Source: a beta proteobacterium AAP51
Lineage (GTDB): Bacteria > Pseudomonadota > Gammaproteobacteria > Burkholderiales > Burkholderiaceae_C
Direction: 5' to 3'
DNA: 64,000 nucleotides
Assembly: GCA_001295905.1 (NCBI GenBank)
Contig: LJHT01000051.1
Location: 1-64,000 of the forward strand
Positions within the stretch are counted from its first letter, which is position 1; every line of letters starts with the position of its first letter. Below are positions 44,096-52,000 of the stretch, one piece after another. A program made the position numbers and the translations under genes. The notes beneath the pieces are model-generated. The model saw nothing but the letters and a program-made list of their open reading frames with translations. It ran no database searches and was not told where the DNA came from.

Positions 44096-44109
44096 TTGAT
44101 CTGGCTCAA
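44096..44109 (+). promoter_or_regulatory. FNR/ANR-like box upstream of desA
   Basis: TTGAT-CTGG-CTCAA matches TTGAT-N4-ATCAA at 9 of 10 positions. The probable desA -10 is TACAAT (44184-44189), so the box centre lies about 93 bp upstream of the start point. An oxygen-responsive CRP/FNR regulator controlling an oxygen-consuming desaturase is a sensible link, but no such regulator is encoded here. Confidence 0.5.
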
Positions 44110-44183
44110 AATCAAGGCAGCCGGATCTGTTTGGGGGTGGTCTGCCTACGCAATCGCCGCAACTTTCCTGTCAGCCCGGCCTC

Positions 44184-44189
44184 TACAAT
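44184..44189 (+). promoter_or_regulatory. Probable -10 element of desA
   Basis: TACAAT, 35 nt before the start codon, in an AT-richer patch. The -35 region (around ACTTTC, 44162-44167) is poor, which suits activator-dependent transcription. Confidence 0.45.
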
Positions 44190-44204
44190 CTTGTGTGTAA
44201 ATTT

Positions 44205-44218
44205 TTCCTTGCAAGGAA
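44205..44218. promoter_or_regulatory. 14-bp palindrome covering the desA ribosome-binding site
   Basis: TTCCTTGCAAGGAA is a perfect palindrome whose right half is the AAGGAA Shine-Dalgarno of desA (ATG 44225). It could be a repressor operator, or form a hairpin or RNA duplex that masks the ribosome site. Confidence 0.5.
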
Positions 44219-44224
44219 GCGCTG

Positions 44225-45448
44225 ATGGATCTCTTGTGGCAAGTGCACGACGCAGTCGTCCAGATGCTTTCGCACGGACTGCTCGAAGCCAGCTGGTGGC
44301 AGGTGCTGCTGTACACCCTGGTCACCACGCACATCACCATCTCCGCGGTGACTATCTTCCTGCACCGCGCGCAGGCGCACCGCGCGCTGGATCTGCACGC
44401 CATCCCGTCGCACTTCTTCCGCTTCTGGCTGTGGATAGGCACCGGCATGATCACGAAGGAATTCGTGGCCGTGCACCGCAAGCACCACGCCAAGTGCGAG
44501 ACCGAAGAAGACCCGCACAGCCCGCAGGTCAAGGGCCTGAAGGCGCTGCTGCTCACGGGCGTCGAGCTGTACCGCAAGGAAGCCGAGAACAAGGAAACCC
44601 TGGTCAAGTACGGGCACAACACGCCTGACGACTGGGTCGAGCGCAACGTCTACAGCCGCTACACCTGGCAAGGCGTGGGCCTCATGCTCATCCTGAACCT
44701 CACGCTCTTCGGCGCCGTCGGCGCCGTGGTCTGGGCGGTGCAGATGGCCTGGATTCCCGTGATGGCCACCGGCATCATCAACGGCATCGGCCACTACTGG
44801 GGCTACCGCAACTTCGAGGCGCCCGATGCTTCGACCAACGTCTCGCCCTGGGGCATCCTGATCGGCGGCGAAGAGCTGCACAACAACCACCACACCTACC
44901 CCACCTCGGCCAAGTTCTCGATCAAGCCCTACGAATTCGACGTGGGCTGGATGTACATCCGCGGCATGGAGAAGTTGGGCCTGGCCCGCGTGAAGAAGGT
45001 GCCGCCCAAGCTGGCCTTGGGTGATGTGCGCCTGGTGGCCGACGGCAAGACGCTGGAAGCCGTCATCGCCAACCGCTACGAGGTGATGGCCCGCTACGCC
45101 CAGGAAATGAAGGCCGCCGTGGGTGCCGAGCTGGTGCGCCTGAAGGCGCAGGGCGCCGAGAACAGCACGCGCTTCCGCAACCTGCGCGTGGCCAAGACCT
45201 GGCTGCATCGCGACGACGACAAGATCCCCCAGGGCGTGAAGCCCACGCTGCAGCAGGCCATGGGCGAGAGCCCGCAGCTGGCCAAGCTGGTGGCCATGCG
45301 CGAAGAGCTGCGCGCGCTGTGGACACGCACCGGCGTCAGTGCCGACCAGCTGGTGGCCGACCTGCAGGCCTGGTGTCGCAAGGCCGAGGAAAGCGGCATC
45401 GCCGCGCTGCAGGAGTTCAGCTTCAAGCTGCGCGCCGCCACCGCCTGA
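44225..45448 (+). CDS. desA: Acyl-CoA/phospholipid delta-9 fatty acid desaturase
   Basis: 407 residues. A membrane diiron desaturase with three histidine boxes: HRAQAH (residues ~40-45), HRKHH (~81-85) and HNNHH (~219-223). Hydrophobic helices lie between them (LYTLVTTHITISAVTIFL, LMLILNLTLFGAVGAVVWAV). It introduces double bonds into acyl chains using O2, adjusting membrane fluidity. The C-terminal ~170 residues form a long hydrophilic tail, longer than in minimal desaturases. A strong terminator follows 19 bp after the stop. Confidence 0.93.
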   Translation: MDLLWQVHDAVVQMLSHGLLEASWWQVLLYTLVTTHITISAVTIFLHRAQAHRALDLHAIPSHFFRFWLWIGTGMITKEFVAVHRKHHAKCETEEDPHSPQVKGLKALLLTGVELYRKEAENKETLVKYGHNTPDDWVERNVYSRYTWQGVGLMLILNLTLFGAVGAVVWAVQMAWIPVMATGIINGIGHYWGYRNFEAPDASTNVSPWGILIGGEELHNNHHTYPTSAKFSIKPYEFDVGWMYIRGMEKLGLARVKKVPPKLALGDVRLVADGKTLEAVIANRYEVMARYAQEMKAAVGAELVRLKAQGAENSTRFRNLRVAKTWLHRDDDKIPQGVKPTLQQAMGESPQLAKLVAMREELRALWTRTGVSADQLVADLQAWCRKAEESGIAALQEFSFKLRAATA

Positions 45449-45467
45449 GCCGCGCCTCCGCCGAAGG

Positions 45468-45492
45468 AAGCCCGCCTTGCGCGGGCTTTTTT
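45468..45492 (+). terminator. Rho-independent terminator of desA
   Basis: AAGCCCGC / GCGGGCTT, an 8-bp stem with loop CTTGC, runs into six T. The clearest intrinsic terminator in the window. Confidence 0.92.
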
Positions 45493-45524
45493 CTTGCCTC
45501 CGCACACCGGGTCCTCGCTTAGCA

Positions 45525-45600
45525 TCTCGGCAAAGCGTCCACGCCGAGACGCCAGGGCCGCAAGGCAGAAGTACCGCATCAGCGCCAGAGGGTCAGGGAG
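45525..45600 (+). ncRNA. Possible structured leader of the GGDEF-EAL gene
   Basis: Between the desA terminator and the GGDEF-EAL start are TCTCGGC/GCCGAGA (45525-45531 with 45543-45549, loop of 11), then GCC-GCAA-GGC (45557-45566, a GNRA tetraloop). GGCAAA and GACGC, both hallmarks of c-di-GMP-I riboswitches, occur in the right order. The AAAGCC and GGGUUACC parts are not evident. The gene controlled would be a c-di-GMP-type protein. Low confidence. Confidence 0.25.
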
Positions 45601-45644
45601 ACACGGATGTCACGACTGCGCTGCGCGCGGGTGCCCCGCTTGCC

Positions 45645-47084
45645 ATGATGGCGGCGAAAAGCTGGATGGCGCGTGTGCAGGGCTGGCTGGCCGGCTCGTC
45701 AGAGCCTGAAGCGCCCCCGGCGCCGCCCGACACCCTGCCGGCCCCCATCCCCGCCGACCTCGACTGCCTCTACACGCTGCAGGCCGAGCAGGTGCGCCTG
45801 CTGCAGCGCCAGGCGCAGCTGGACGGGCTGACCGGCCTGCCGCTGCGCAGCCATTTCCTGGGCCTGGTGCAGCAGCGACTGGATGCCGCCGCCGGCCCGG
45901 GCGCGGCCCTGCTGCTGCTGCGTGTGCAGCAACTCGACGGCCTGAACCAGCGCCTGGGCTTCGAAGCCACCGACCGCCTGCTGGCGGCGCTGGGCGAGGT
46001 CTTGCAGACCTATGTCGACCGCGTGCCCGGCACCTGCGCCGGCCGTTTGAACGGCAGCGACTTCGCGCTGTGCCTGCCCGTGGCCGGCGTGGCGCGCGAG
46101 ACCGCCACCTCGCTGCATGCCGCGCTGGCCGCCGTGCCGGCTCTGCGCGCCGGCCGGGCCGACGTGGCCGTGGGCGGGGTGGACGGCGCACCGCCGGCCC
46201 ACCCGGGCGCGGTGCTGGCTGCGGCCGATGCTGCGCTGGCCCAGGCGGAGGCCCGCGGCGCCAGCGGCTACAGCCCGGTGGTGGTGGAGGCCTGGGCCGG
46301 CTCTGGCGGGCCCAGCGGCGACCCCACCGCCGTACCCACGACCGAAGGCGGCGAGCGGGCCTGGCGGGCGCAGATCGCCGCTGCGCTGGCCGATGGCCGC
46401 GTGCAGTTGCAGGCGGTGCCGGTGCTGGACGCCGTGGGGCACTGCCTGCACTTGGCCTGCCGCCTGTGTGTGCAGACGCAGCCCGGCGGCGCCTACCAGG
46501 CGGCCGAAGCCTGGTTCGCCTGGGCCCGCCGCAGCCGCCTGCTGCCGCTGGTCGACCGGGTCTGCATGGAGCTCGCGCTCCAGGCCATCGCTGCCGATGG
46601 CCGGGCGCGTGCGGTGCCGGCTTCGGCGCAGTCGCTGATGTCGCCCGGCTTCATCACCGACGCCTCGGAAATGCTGGCCGCCGCCCCCCGCGCCGCCGCG
46701 CTGCTGACGGTGGAGTGCACCGATGCGCTGCGTGAAGCCGCCGCACTGCCGGCGCTGGCCGCGGCCGCCCGCGCGTGGCGCGCCTGGGGCGTGCGCATGG
46801 GCGTGGGGCCGATGGACGAACTGGCGCTGCACCTGCCCGCCTTGAAGGCGGCCGGCGTGCGCCATGTCTCGCTGGACGTGCGCACGCTACCCGGCCTGGC
46901 CGAAGACGCGGCCCTGCGCAGCTATGTGCAGGGCCTGGCGGCCCTGGTGCACGGCCTGGGCCTCAGCGTGCTGGCCAGTGCCGTGAACGATGCCGCCGAA
47001 GCGCAGATCCTGTGGGGCCTGGGCGTCGATGCCGCCAGCGGTGCGGCGCTGCTGCCGGCTCCCGAGCCCGCGCTGCGCCGCTGA
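45645..47084 (+). CDS. Degenerate GGDEF-EAL domain protein
   Basis: 479 residues from ATG 45645 (a second ATG follows directly). The GGDEF-type half starts at LDGLTGLPLRSHF, but the active-site loop reads NGSDF instead of GGDEF. The EAL half has lost its motifs: QAVPV where EAL-type ExLxR is expected, VECTD for ELTE, GPMDE for DDFGTG, and SLDVR for KxD. Neither cyclase nor phosphodiesterase activity is likely. No HAMP or membrane segment is present, so it differs from LapD. It could still bind c-di-GMP or a partner protein. Confidence 0.85.
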   Translation: MMAAKSWMARVQGWLAGSSEPEAPPAPPDTLPAPIPADLDCLYTLQAEQVRLLQRQAQLDGLTGLPLRSHFLGLVQQRLDAAAGPGAALLLLRVQQLDGLNQRLGFEATDRLLAALGEVLQTYVDRVPGTCAGRLNGSDFALCLPVAGVARETATSLHAALAAVPALRAGRADVAVGGVDGAPPAHPGAVLAAADAALAQAEARGASGYSPVVVEAWAGSGGPSGDPTAVPTTEGGERAWRAQIAAALADGRVQLQAVPVLDAVGHCLHLACRLCVQTQPGGAYQAAEAWFAWARRSRLLPLVDRVCMELALQAIAADGRARAVPASAQSLMSPGFITDASEMLAAAPRAAALLTVECTDALREAAALPALAAAARAWRAWGVRMGVGPMDELALHLPALKAAGVRHVSLDVRTLPGLAEDAALRSYVQGLAALVHGLGLSVLASAVNDAAEAQILWGLGVDAASGAALLPAPEPALRR

Positions 47085-47097
47085 CCGCCTGGGCCCT

Positions 47098-47643
47098 TCA
47101 GGCGATGTCGCCGGCGTGCACGCCGAAGTGGCCGCGCCGGCGGTCTTCGAAGAAATGTTCCAGCGTCAGGCGCACGGTGCGGAAGGCCAGTTCCTCCCAG
47201 GGCACCTCGTCTTCGCGGAAGAGGCGCGCTTCGATGGTTTCGGGGCCAGGGTCCAGCGTGGTGTCGAGCATGCGGGCGCGGTAGAACAGGTGCACCTGGC
47301 CCACGCGCACCACGTTCAGCACGGTGAAAAGGTCTTGCATCTCCACCCGCGCGCCGGCTTCTTCCACGGTTTCGCGCAGGGCCCCGTCGGCCGTGCTTTC
47401 GCCCAGTTCCAGGAAACCCGCAGGCAGCGTCCACATGCCGTAGCGCGGCTCGATGTTGCGGCGGCACAGCAGCACCTGCTCGCCCCACACCGGCACCGTG
47501 CCCACCACGTTGATGGGGTTCTCGTAGTGGATCTCGCCGCAGGCGCTGCAGATGGCGCGTTCGCGGTTGTCGTCGGCGGGTACGCGGTAAACGGCTTCGG
47601 CGCCGCAGACACGGCAGTGCTTGATACGGCGCGGCACCATCAT
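47098..47643 (-). CDS. Nudix hydrolase with N-terminal zinc ribbon
   Basis: 181 residues from ATG 47643 (another ATG follows). The N-terminal zinc ribbon CRVCG...CSACG is followed by IHYENPINVVGTVPVWG and the Nudix box GFLELGESTADGALRETVEEAGA, matching GX5EX7REUXEEXGU. The architecture resembles NADH pyrophosphatase-like and ADP-ribose hydrolases in the YjaD/NudC neighbourhood, but the protein is shorter. Substrate unassigned. TACACT lies 7 nt upstream of the start. Confidence 0.93.
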   Translation of the reverse strand: MMVPRRIKHCRVCGAEAVYRVPADDNRERAICSACGEIHYENPINVVGTVPVWGEQVLLCRRNIEPRYGMWTLPAGFLELGESTADGALRETVEEAGARVEMQDLFTVLNVVRVGQVHLFYRARMLDTTLDPGPETIEARLFREDEVPWEELAFRTVRLTLEHFFEDRRRGHFGVHAGDIA

Positions 47644-47650
47644 GCGGGCC

Positions 47651-47656
47651 AGTGTA
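47651..47656 (-). promoter_or_regulatory. Possible -10 element of leaderless Nudix transcript
   Basis: TACACT on the minus strand, then 7 nt, then ATG 47643, with no Shine-Dalgarno between. Confidence 0.4.
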
Positions 47657-47711
47657 GCGGGCAGGGCGTGGCATGATGGTCCATCACCCCACAACCCTTC
47701 CCACCCGCCGC

Positions 47712-48404
47712 ATGAGCCTGGTTTTCACCCCGCCCGCCCCCGTTGTCGTGCCCGTGGTGGGCGGTGGCAGCTACCCCGTGCACCGCATCTATTGCGTGGG
47801 CCGCAACTACGCCGAGCACGCGGTGGAGATGGGCTTCACCGGCCGCGAGCCGCCGTTCTTCTTCATGAAGCCGGCCGATGCCATCGTGGCCGTGCCGGAA
47901 GGCAGCACGGGCGAGATGAGCTACCCCACGCTCACCAACAACCTGCACCATGAAATTGAACTGGTGGTGGCCATCGGCCAGGGTGGGCGCCACATCGCCG
48001 CGGCCGACGCGCCAGCCCACATCTGGGGCTATGCCGTGGGCCTGGACATGACGCGCCGCGACCTGCAAGGCGAGATGAAGAAGCAGGGCCGCCCCTGGTG
48101 CATCGGCAAGGCCTTCGACCAGAGCGCGCCCATCGGCCCCATCGTGCCCAAGGCGCAGACCGGTGAACTGCTCAGCGGCGCCATCACCTTGGCCGTGAAC
48201 GGAACCATCCGGCAGCGCGGTGACCTGAAGGAGCTCATCTGGAGTGTCAACGAAACCATCGAGCAGCTCAGCGCCGCCTGGGCGCTGCAGCCCGGCGACC
48301 TCATCTTCACGGGCACGCCCGCCGGCGTGGGCGCGGTGCAACGCGGCGACGTGATGGAAGGCGCCGTGGCGGGCCTGGGCAGCCTGAAGGTGGCGGTGGT
48401 CTGA
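47712..48404 (+). CDS. Fumarylacetoacetate hydrolase family protein
   Basis: 230 residues from ATG 47712. FAH-fold landmarks: VGRNYAEHAVEMG, FFMKPADAIV, HHEIELVVAIG (metal-binding Glu pair), GYAVGLDMTRRDLQ, CIGKAFDQSAPIGPIVP and LIFTGTPAGVGAV. Followed 28 bp later by a maleylacetoacetate isomerase-like gene. The pair fits the end of homogentisate or gentisate breakdown, where maleyl to fumaryl isomerisation is followed by hydrolysis. The short length favours fumarylpyruvate hydrolase or a related enzyme over true fumarylacetoacetase. Confidence 0.92.
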   Translation: MSLVFTPPAPVVVPVVGGGSYPVHRIYCVGRNYAEHAVEMGFTGREPPFFFMKPADAIVAVPEGSTGEMSYPTLTNNLHHEIELVVAIGQGGRHIAAADAPAHIWGYAVGLDMTRRDLQGEMKKQGRPWCIGKAFDQSAPIGPIVPKAQTGELLSGAITLAVNGTIRQRGDLKELIWSVNETIEQLSAAWALQPGDLIFTGTPAGVGAVQRGDVMEGAVAGLGSLKVAVV

Positions 48405-48431
48405 TTCCATCAAGGCAAGGCAAGGCAGGGC

Positions 48432-49064
48432 ATGGAGCTCTACAACTACTTCCGCTCTTCGGCGTCCTACCGCGTGCGCATCGCGCTGGCGCTGAAGGGG
48501 CTGGACTACACCTACCGGCCCGTGCACCTGGCCAAGGGCGAACAGTTCGGCGAACACTACAGCGCCGTCTCCCCCAGCCGCCTGGTGCCCTTGCTGCGCG
48601 ATGGCGAGCACACGCTGACGCAGTCGCTCGCCATCATCGAGTACCTCGACGAAACCCACCCGCAGCCACCGCTGCTGCCGGCCACGCCGGCCGAGCGCGC
48701 CCGCGTGCGCGCGCTGGCCATGGACATCGCCTGCGAGATACACCCGCTGAACAACCTGCGCGTGCTGCGCTACCTGGTGAACGACCTGAAGCTCAGCGAA
48801 GACGACAAGCACCGCTGGTACCGCCACTGGATAGAAACCGGCCTCGGGGTGGTGGAAAGCCAGCTTGCCGCCGCGCCCGCGCGCTACAGCCACGGCACCA
48901 CGCCCACGCTGGCCGACTGCTGCCTGGTGCCCCAGGTCTTCAATGCGCAGCGTTTTGAATGCCGCCTGAGCCACGTGCCGAACGTGATGCGCGTCTTCGA
49001 TGCCTGCATGGCCTTGCCCGCCTTCGAGCAGACCGCGCCCGGGCGGTGCCCCGACGCCGAGTGA
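48432..49064 (+). CDS. maiA: Maleylacetoacetate (or maleylpyruvate) isomerase, zeta-class GST
   Basis: 210 residues. Zeta-class glutathione transferase: YNYFRSSASYRVRIALALKGLDY with the SSASYR glutathione-activating motif, VPLL-type LVPLLRDGEHTLTQSLAIIEYLDE, and the C-terminal helical domain with CEIHPLNNLRVLRYL and DCCLVPQVFNAQRF. Together with the FAH-type gene just upstream it would isomerise and hydrolyse a ring-cleavage product. Maleylacetoacetate and maleylpyruvate cannot be told apart from sequence. Its TGA overlaps the next start (GTGA). Confidence 0.92.
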   Translation: MELYNYFRSSASYRVRIALALKGLDYTYRPVHLAKGEQFGEHYSAVSPSRLVPLLRDGEHTLTQSLAIIEYLDETHPQPPLLPATPAERARVRALAMDIACEIHPLNNLRVLRYLVNDLKLSEDDKHRWYRHWIETGLGVVESQLAAAPARYSHGTTPTLADCCLVPQVFNAQRFECRLSHVPNVMRVFDACMALPAFEQTAPGRCPDAE

Positions 49065-49843
49065 CCCCCGCCTTGCCCCTGCTGCGGCCGGCCTGGCCTG
49101 CGCCTGCCCAGGTGGGCGCCGCCATGAGCCAGCGCGCCGGCGGCGTGAGCCAGGGCCCCTATGCCGCGCTGAACCTGGGCGTGGCCGTGGGCGATGAACC
49201 CGACGCCGTGGCCGAGAACCGCGCCCGCTTCAGCGCTGCCCTGGGGGCACGGCCGGTGTGGCTGCGCCAGGTGCACGGCGTGAACGTGCTGCGCCTGCAC
49301 GCGGGTGACGACAGCGCGCCCCCTGAAAGTGCCGACGCGTCCTGCACCACCGACCTGGGCGTGGCCTGCACCGTGCAGGCGGCCGACTGCATGCCCGTGC
49401 TGTTCACGCTGCGCGATGGCTCGGCCGTGGCGGCGGCCCACGCCGGCTGGCGTGGCCTGGCGGCAGGGGTGCTGGAAGCCACGGTGCAGGCCCTGTGTGC
49501 GCTGGCGCCGCCGAACCAACAGGCCGGCCCCGCCGACGTGCTGGCCTGGCTGGGCCCCTGCATCGGGCCCCGGGCCTTCGAGGTGAGCGCCGAGGTGCTG
49601 CAGGCCTTCGGCCAGGACCCGGCCGCGGCGGACGGGCTGCGCTTCGTGCACCGCCCGCGGCCCGACGGCGCACCACGCTGGCTGGCCAACCTGCCCTTGC
49701 TGGCGCGCGAACGCTTGCAGGCGGCCGGCGTGCAGGCCATCACCGACGGCTCGGCCTGCACGGTGGAAGACCCGTCAAGCTTCTTTTCTTTCCGCCGCGA
49801 TGGCGTCACCGGGCGCATGGCCGCTGCGGTCTGGCGCCGCTGA
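49061..49843 (+). CDS. pgeF: PgeF/YfiH-type peptidoglycan editing factor
   Basis: 260 residues from GTG 49061, overlapping the maiA stop (GTGA). DUF152/laccase-domain family: AGGVSQGPYAALNLGVAVGD, WLRQVHGVNV (His), AADCMPVLF (Cys) and AHAGWRGLAAGV (His), then GPCIGPRAFEV. The Cys-His-His metal set is complete. In E. coli the homologue removes wrongly incorporated L-Ser from the peptidoglycan precursor. The 3' end overlaps the convergent small membrane protein gene by 69 bp. Confidence 0.92.
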   Translation: MTPALPLLRPAWPAPAQVGAAMSQRAGGVSQGPYAALNLGVAVGDEPDAVAENRARFSAALGARPVWLRQVHGVNVLRLHAGDDSAPPESADASCTTDLGVACTVQAADCMPVLFTLRDGSAVAAAHAGWRGLAAGVLEATVQALCALAPPNQQAGPADVLAWLGPCIGPRAFEVSAEVLQAFGQDPAAADGLRFVHRPRPDGAPRWLANLPLLARERLQAAGVQAITDGSACTVEDPSSFFSFRRDGVTGRMAAAVWRR

Positions 49844-50101
49844 GGCGGGCAGGGCCGCCGAAGCGGGTTCGACGGCGGCTTCGGCGGCGGCCGCCCGCGC
49901 GGCGTCTTCGGCCGCTTCTGCCGCACGCAGCCTGCGCTTGCGGGCCGGCGTGCCCAGGATGTACAGCAGGATGGACAGCGGCAACAGCCCATACAGCAGG
50001 AAGGTGAAGAAGGCGCCGATGACCGTACCCTGTGGCGAAGTGGCTTCGGCCACTGCCATCATCAGCACGACGTACATCCAGGCAATGGCGATCAGGTACA
50101 T
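49775..50101 (-). CDS. Small two-helix membrane protein
   Basis: 108 residues from ATG 50101 (MYLIAIAWMYVVLMMAVAEATSP). Two membrane helices (to residue ~50: VIGAFFTFLLYGLLPLSILLYILG), then a basic ARKRRLR and an Ala/Glu-rich tail. Similar small proteins are conserved in Burkholderiales, without a known role. The tail is coded antisense to the last 69 bp of pgeF, which probably explains its skewed composition. Confidence 0.75.
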   Translation of the reverse strand: MYLIAIAWMYVVLMMAVAEATSPQGTVIGAFFTFLLYGLLPLSILLYILGTPARKRRLRAAEAAEDAARAAAAEAAVEPASAALPASAAPDRSGHAPGDAIAAERKEA

Positions 50102-50175
50102 GGGGGAACCCGCAGTAGGCACGGCCGGCCGGCCGTTAAAGTGCTCGGGGCCGCAGGTCGCGCGGCCAGGACAGT

Positions 50176-50204
50176 GGCGTCATCACGGCGTCATCACTGC
50201 GTCA
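50176..50204 (+). promoter_or_regulatory. 11-bp direct repeats upstream of phaC
   Basis: GGCGTCATCAC occurs twice head to tail (50176-50186, 50187-50197) and a third partial copy TGCGTCA follows. The period equals about one helical turn, as in direct-repeat binding sites of dimeric or oligomeric regulators. It lies about 75-100 bp before phaC. No clear phaC -35/-10 pair was found; TAGAAC (50216-50221) is a weak -10. Confidence 0.45.
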
Positions 50205-50277
50205 GGGGCCCGGCATAGAACCTGCAGCATGGAACGCCGGGCCTCAAGCCGCCCGCGCGACATCAGGAGACAACACG

Positions 50278-51975
50278 GTGAACAAGAAGACTAGCGCAGC
50301 CTTGCCCCCTGCTGCTGCACCGGTGCAGGCCATCGGGGCTGCGGTTGGGGACATTTTCAAGTCGATGGCGGGCCTGAACGTGCCCGTGCAGCAGCTCGCG
50401 CAGATCCAGGCCGATTACCTGAAGAGCGCCACCGAGCTGTGGAACCAGTCGCTGCACACGCTGAACGGCGATGCGGCCGCCAAGCCCGCGCCCATCGCCG
50501 ACCGCCGCTTCGGCAGCAGCGAATGGCTGGCCAACCCGGCTGCGGCCTACACCGCGCAGATGTACCTGCTGAACGCCCGCGCGCTGACGCAGCTGGCCGA
50601 CAGCGTGCAGGGCGACGCCAAGACGCGCGCCCGCATCCGCTTCGCCGTGCAGCAGTGGGTGGACATGGCCAGCCCCAGCAACTTCCTGGCGCTGAACCCC
50701 GACGCGCTGAAGAAGGCCATGGAAACCCAGGGCGAAAGCCTCACCGCCGGCATGCAGCACCTGCTGGAAGACCTGCAGAAGGGCCATGTCTCGCAGACCG
50801 ACGAATCGGTGTTCGAGGTGGGCAGGAACGTGGCCACCACGGCCGGCCATGTGGTGTTCGAGAACGAACTCTTCCAGCTCATCGAGTACCAGCCGCTCAC
50901 CGCCAAGGTGCATGAACGGCCCATGCTCTTCGTGCCGCCGTGCATCAACAAGTACTACATCCTCGACCTGCAGCCCGACAACAGCGTCATCCGCTACACC
51001 GTGGAGCAAGGCCACCGCACCTTCGTGGTGAGCTGGCGCAACCCCGTTGAGAGCCTGAAGCACAAGACCTGGGACGACTACATCGAAGAAGGCCCCATCG
51101 CCGCCATCCGCGCGGTGCAGGGCATCACGGGGCAGGACAGCATCAACACGCTGGGTTTCTGCGTCGGCGGCACCATCCTGGCCACCGCGCTGGCCGTGCT
51201 GGCCGCGCGCGGCGAACAGGCGGCGCACAGCGTGACGCTGCTGACCACGCTGCTCGACTTCGAAAGCACCGGCATCCTCGACATCTTCATCGACGAAGCT
51301 TCCGTGAAGCTGCGCGAGATGACCCTGGGCCCCGAGGCCCCGGGCGGCCCGGGCCTGCTGAAGGGCCAGGAACTGGCCACCACCTTCAGCTTCCTGCGGC
51401 CCAATGACCTGGTGTGGAACTACGTCGTGGCCAACTACCTGAAGGGCGAGGCGCCGCCGCCTTTCGACCTGCTGTACTGGAACGGCGACAGCACCAACCT
51501 GCCCGGGCCCATGTACTGCTGGTACCTGCGCCACACCTACCTTCAGAACGAGCTGAAGCAAGCGGGCAAGCTGGTGGTGTGCGGCGAGAAGATCGATCTC
51601 GGTGCCATCGAGGCCCCGGTCTTCATCTACGGTTCGCGCGAAGACCACATCGTGCCCTGGACGGCCGCCTACGCCTCGGTCCCCTTGCTCAAGGGCGAGC
51701 GACAGTTCGTCCTGGGCGCCAGCGGCCACATTGCCGGCGTCATCAATCCGCCCTCCAAGGGCAAGCGCAGCCACTGGACGAACGCCAGGCTGCCGGCCAC
51801 CGCCGAAGCCTGGTTCGCCAGCGCGACCGAACATCCGGGAAGCTGGTGGCCCGTGTGGGCCGACTGGCTGAAACCCAAGGCCGGCAAACTGGTCAACGCA
51901 CCCAAGACCCCCGGCAGCCCGCGGTTCAAGCCGATAGAGCCCGCCCCTGGCCGCTACGTCAAGGTGAAAGCCTGA
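50278..51975 (+). CDS. phaC: Class I poly(R)-hydroxyalkanoate synthase
   Basis: 565 residues from GTG 50278 with AGGAGA upstream. It polymerises (R)-3-hydroxyacyl-CoA into PHB granules. N-terminal domain to ~170, then the alpha/beta-hydrolase core with Cys295 in the lipase-like box GFCVGG, Asp456 in [10 protein letters not shown] and His484 in GASGHIAGV. The length and single-subunit form (about 560-590) indicate class I. First gene of phaCAB; phaA follows 25 bp later. No phasin or phaR is in the window. Confidence 0.96.
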   Translation: MNKKTSAALPPAAAPVQAIGAAVGDIFKSMAGLNVPVQQLAQIQADYLKSATELWNQSLHTLNGDAAAKPAPIADRRFGSSEWLANPAAAYTAQMYLLNARALTQLADSVQGDAKTRARIRFAVQQWVDMASPSNFLALNPDALKKAMETQGESLTAGMQHLLEDLQKGHVSQTDESVFEVGRNVATTAGHVVFENELFQLIEYQPLTAKVHERPMLFVPPCINKYYILDLQPDNSVIRYTVEQGHRTFVVSWRNPVESLKHKTWDDYIEEGPIAAIRAVQGITGQDSINTLGFCVGGTILATALAVLAARGEQAAHSVTLLTTLLDFESTGILDIFIDEASVKLREMTLGPEAPGGPGLLKGQELATTFSFLRPNDLVWNYVVANYLKGEAPPPFDLLYWNGDSTNLPGPMYCWYLRHTYLQNELKQAGKLVVCGEKIDLGAIEAPVFIYGSREDHIVPWTAAYASVPLLKGERQFVLGASGHIAGVINPPSKGKRSHWTNARLPATAEAWFASATEHPGSWWPVWADWLKPKAGKLVNAPKTPGSPRFKPIEPAPGRYVKVKA

Positions 51976-52000
51976 CCCCGTATTCACGAAGGAGACTCCC

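Noticed and set aside
45525..45600. Confident call of a c-di-GMP-I riboswitch
   Set aside because: GGCAAA, GACGC and a GNRA loop are present, but the AAAGCC and GGGUUACC blocks and the usual tetraloop position are not, so only a low-confidence structured leader is listed.
50211..50240. TAGAAC and CTGCAG near phaC as a promoter and PhaR site
   Set aside because: The -10 match is weak, no -35 is paired with it, and CTGCAG alone is too short to support a PhaR site.
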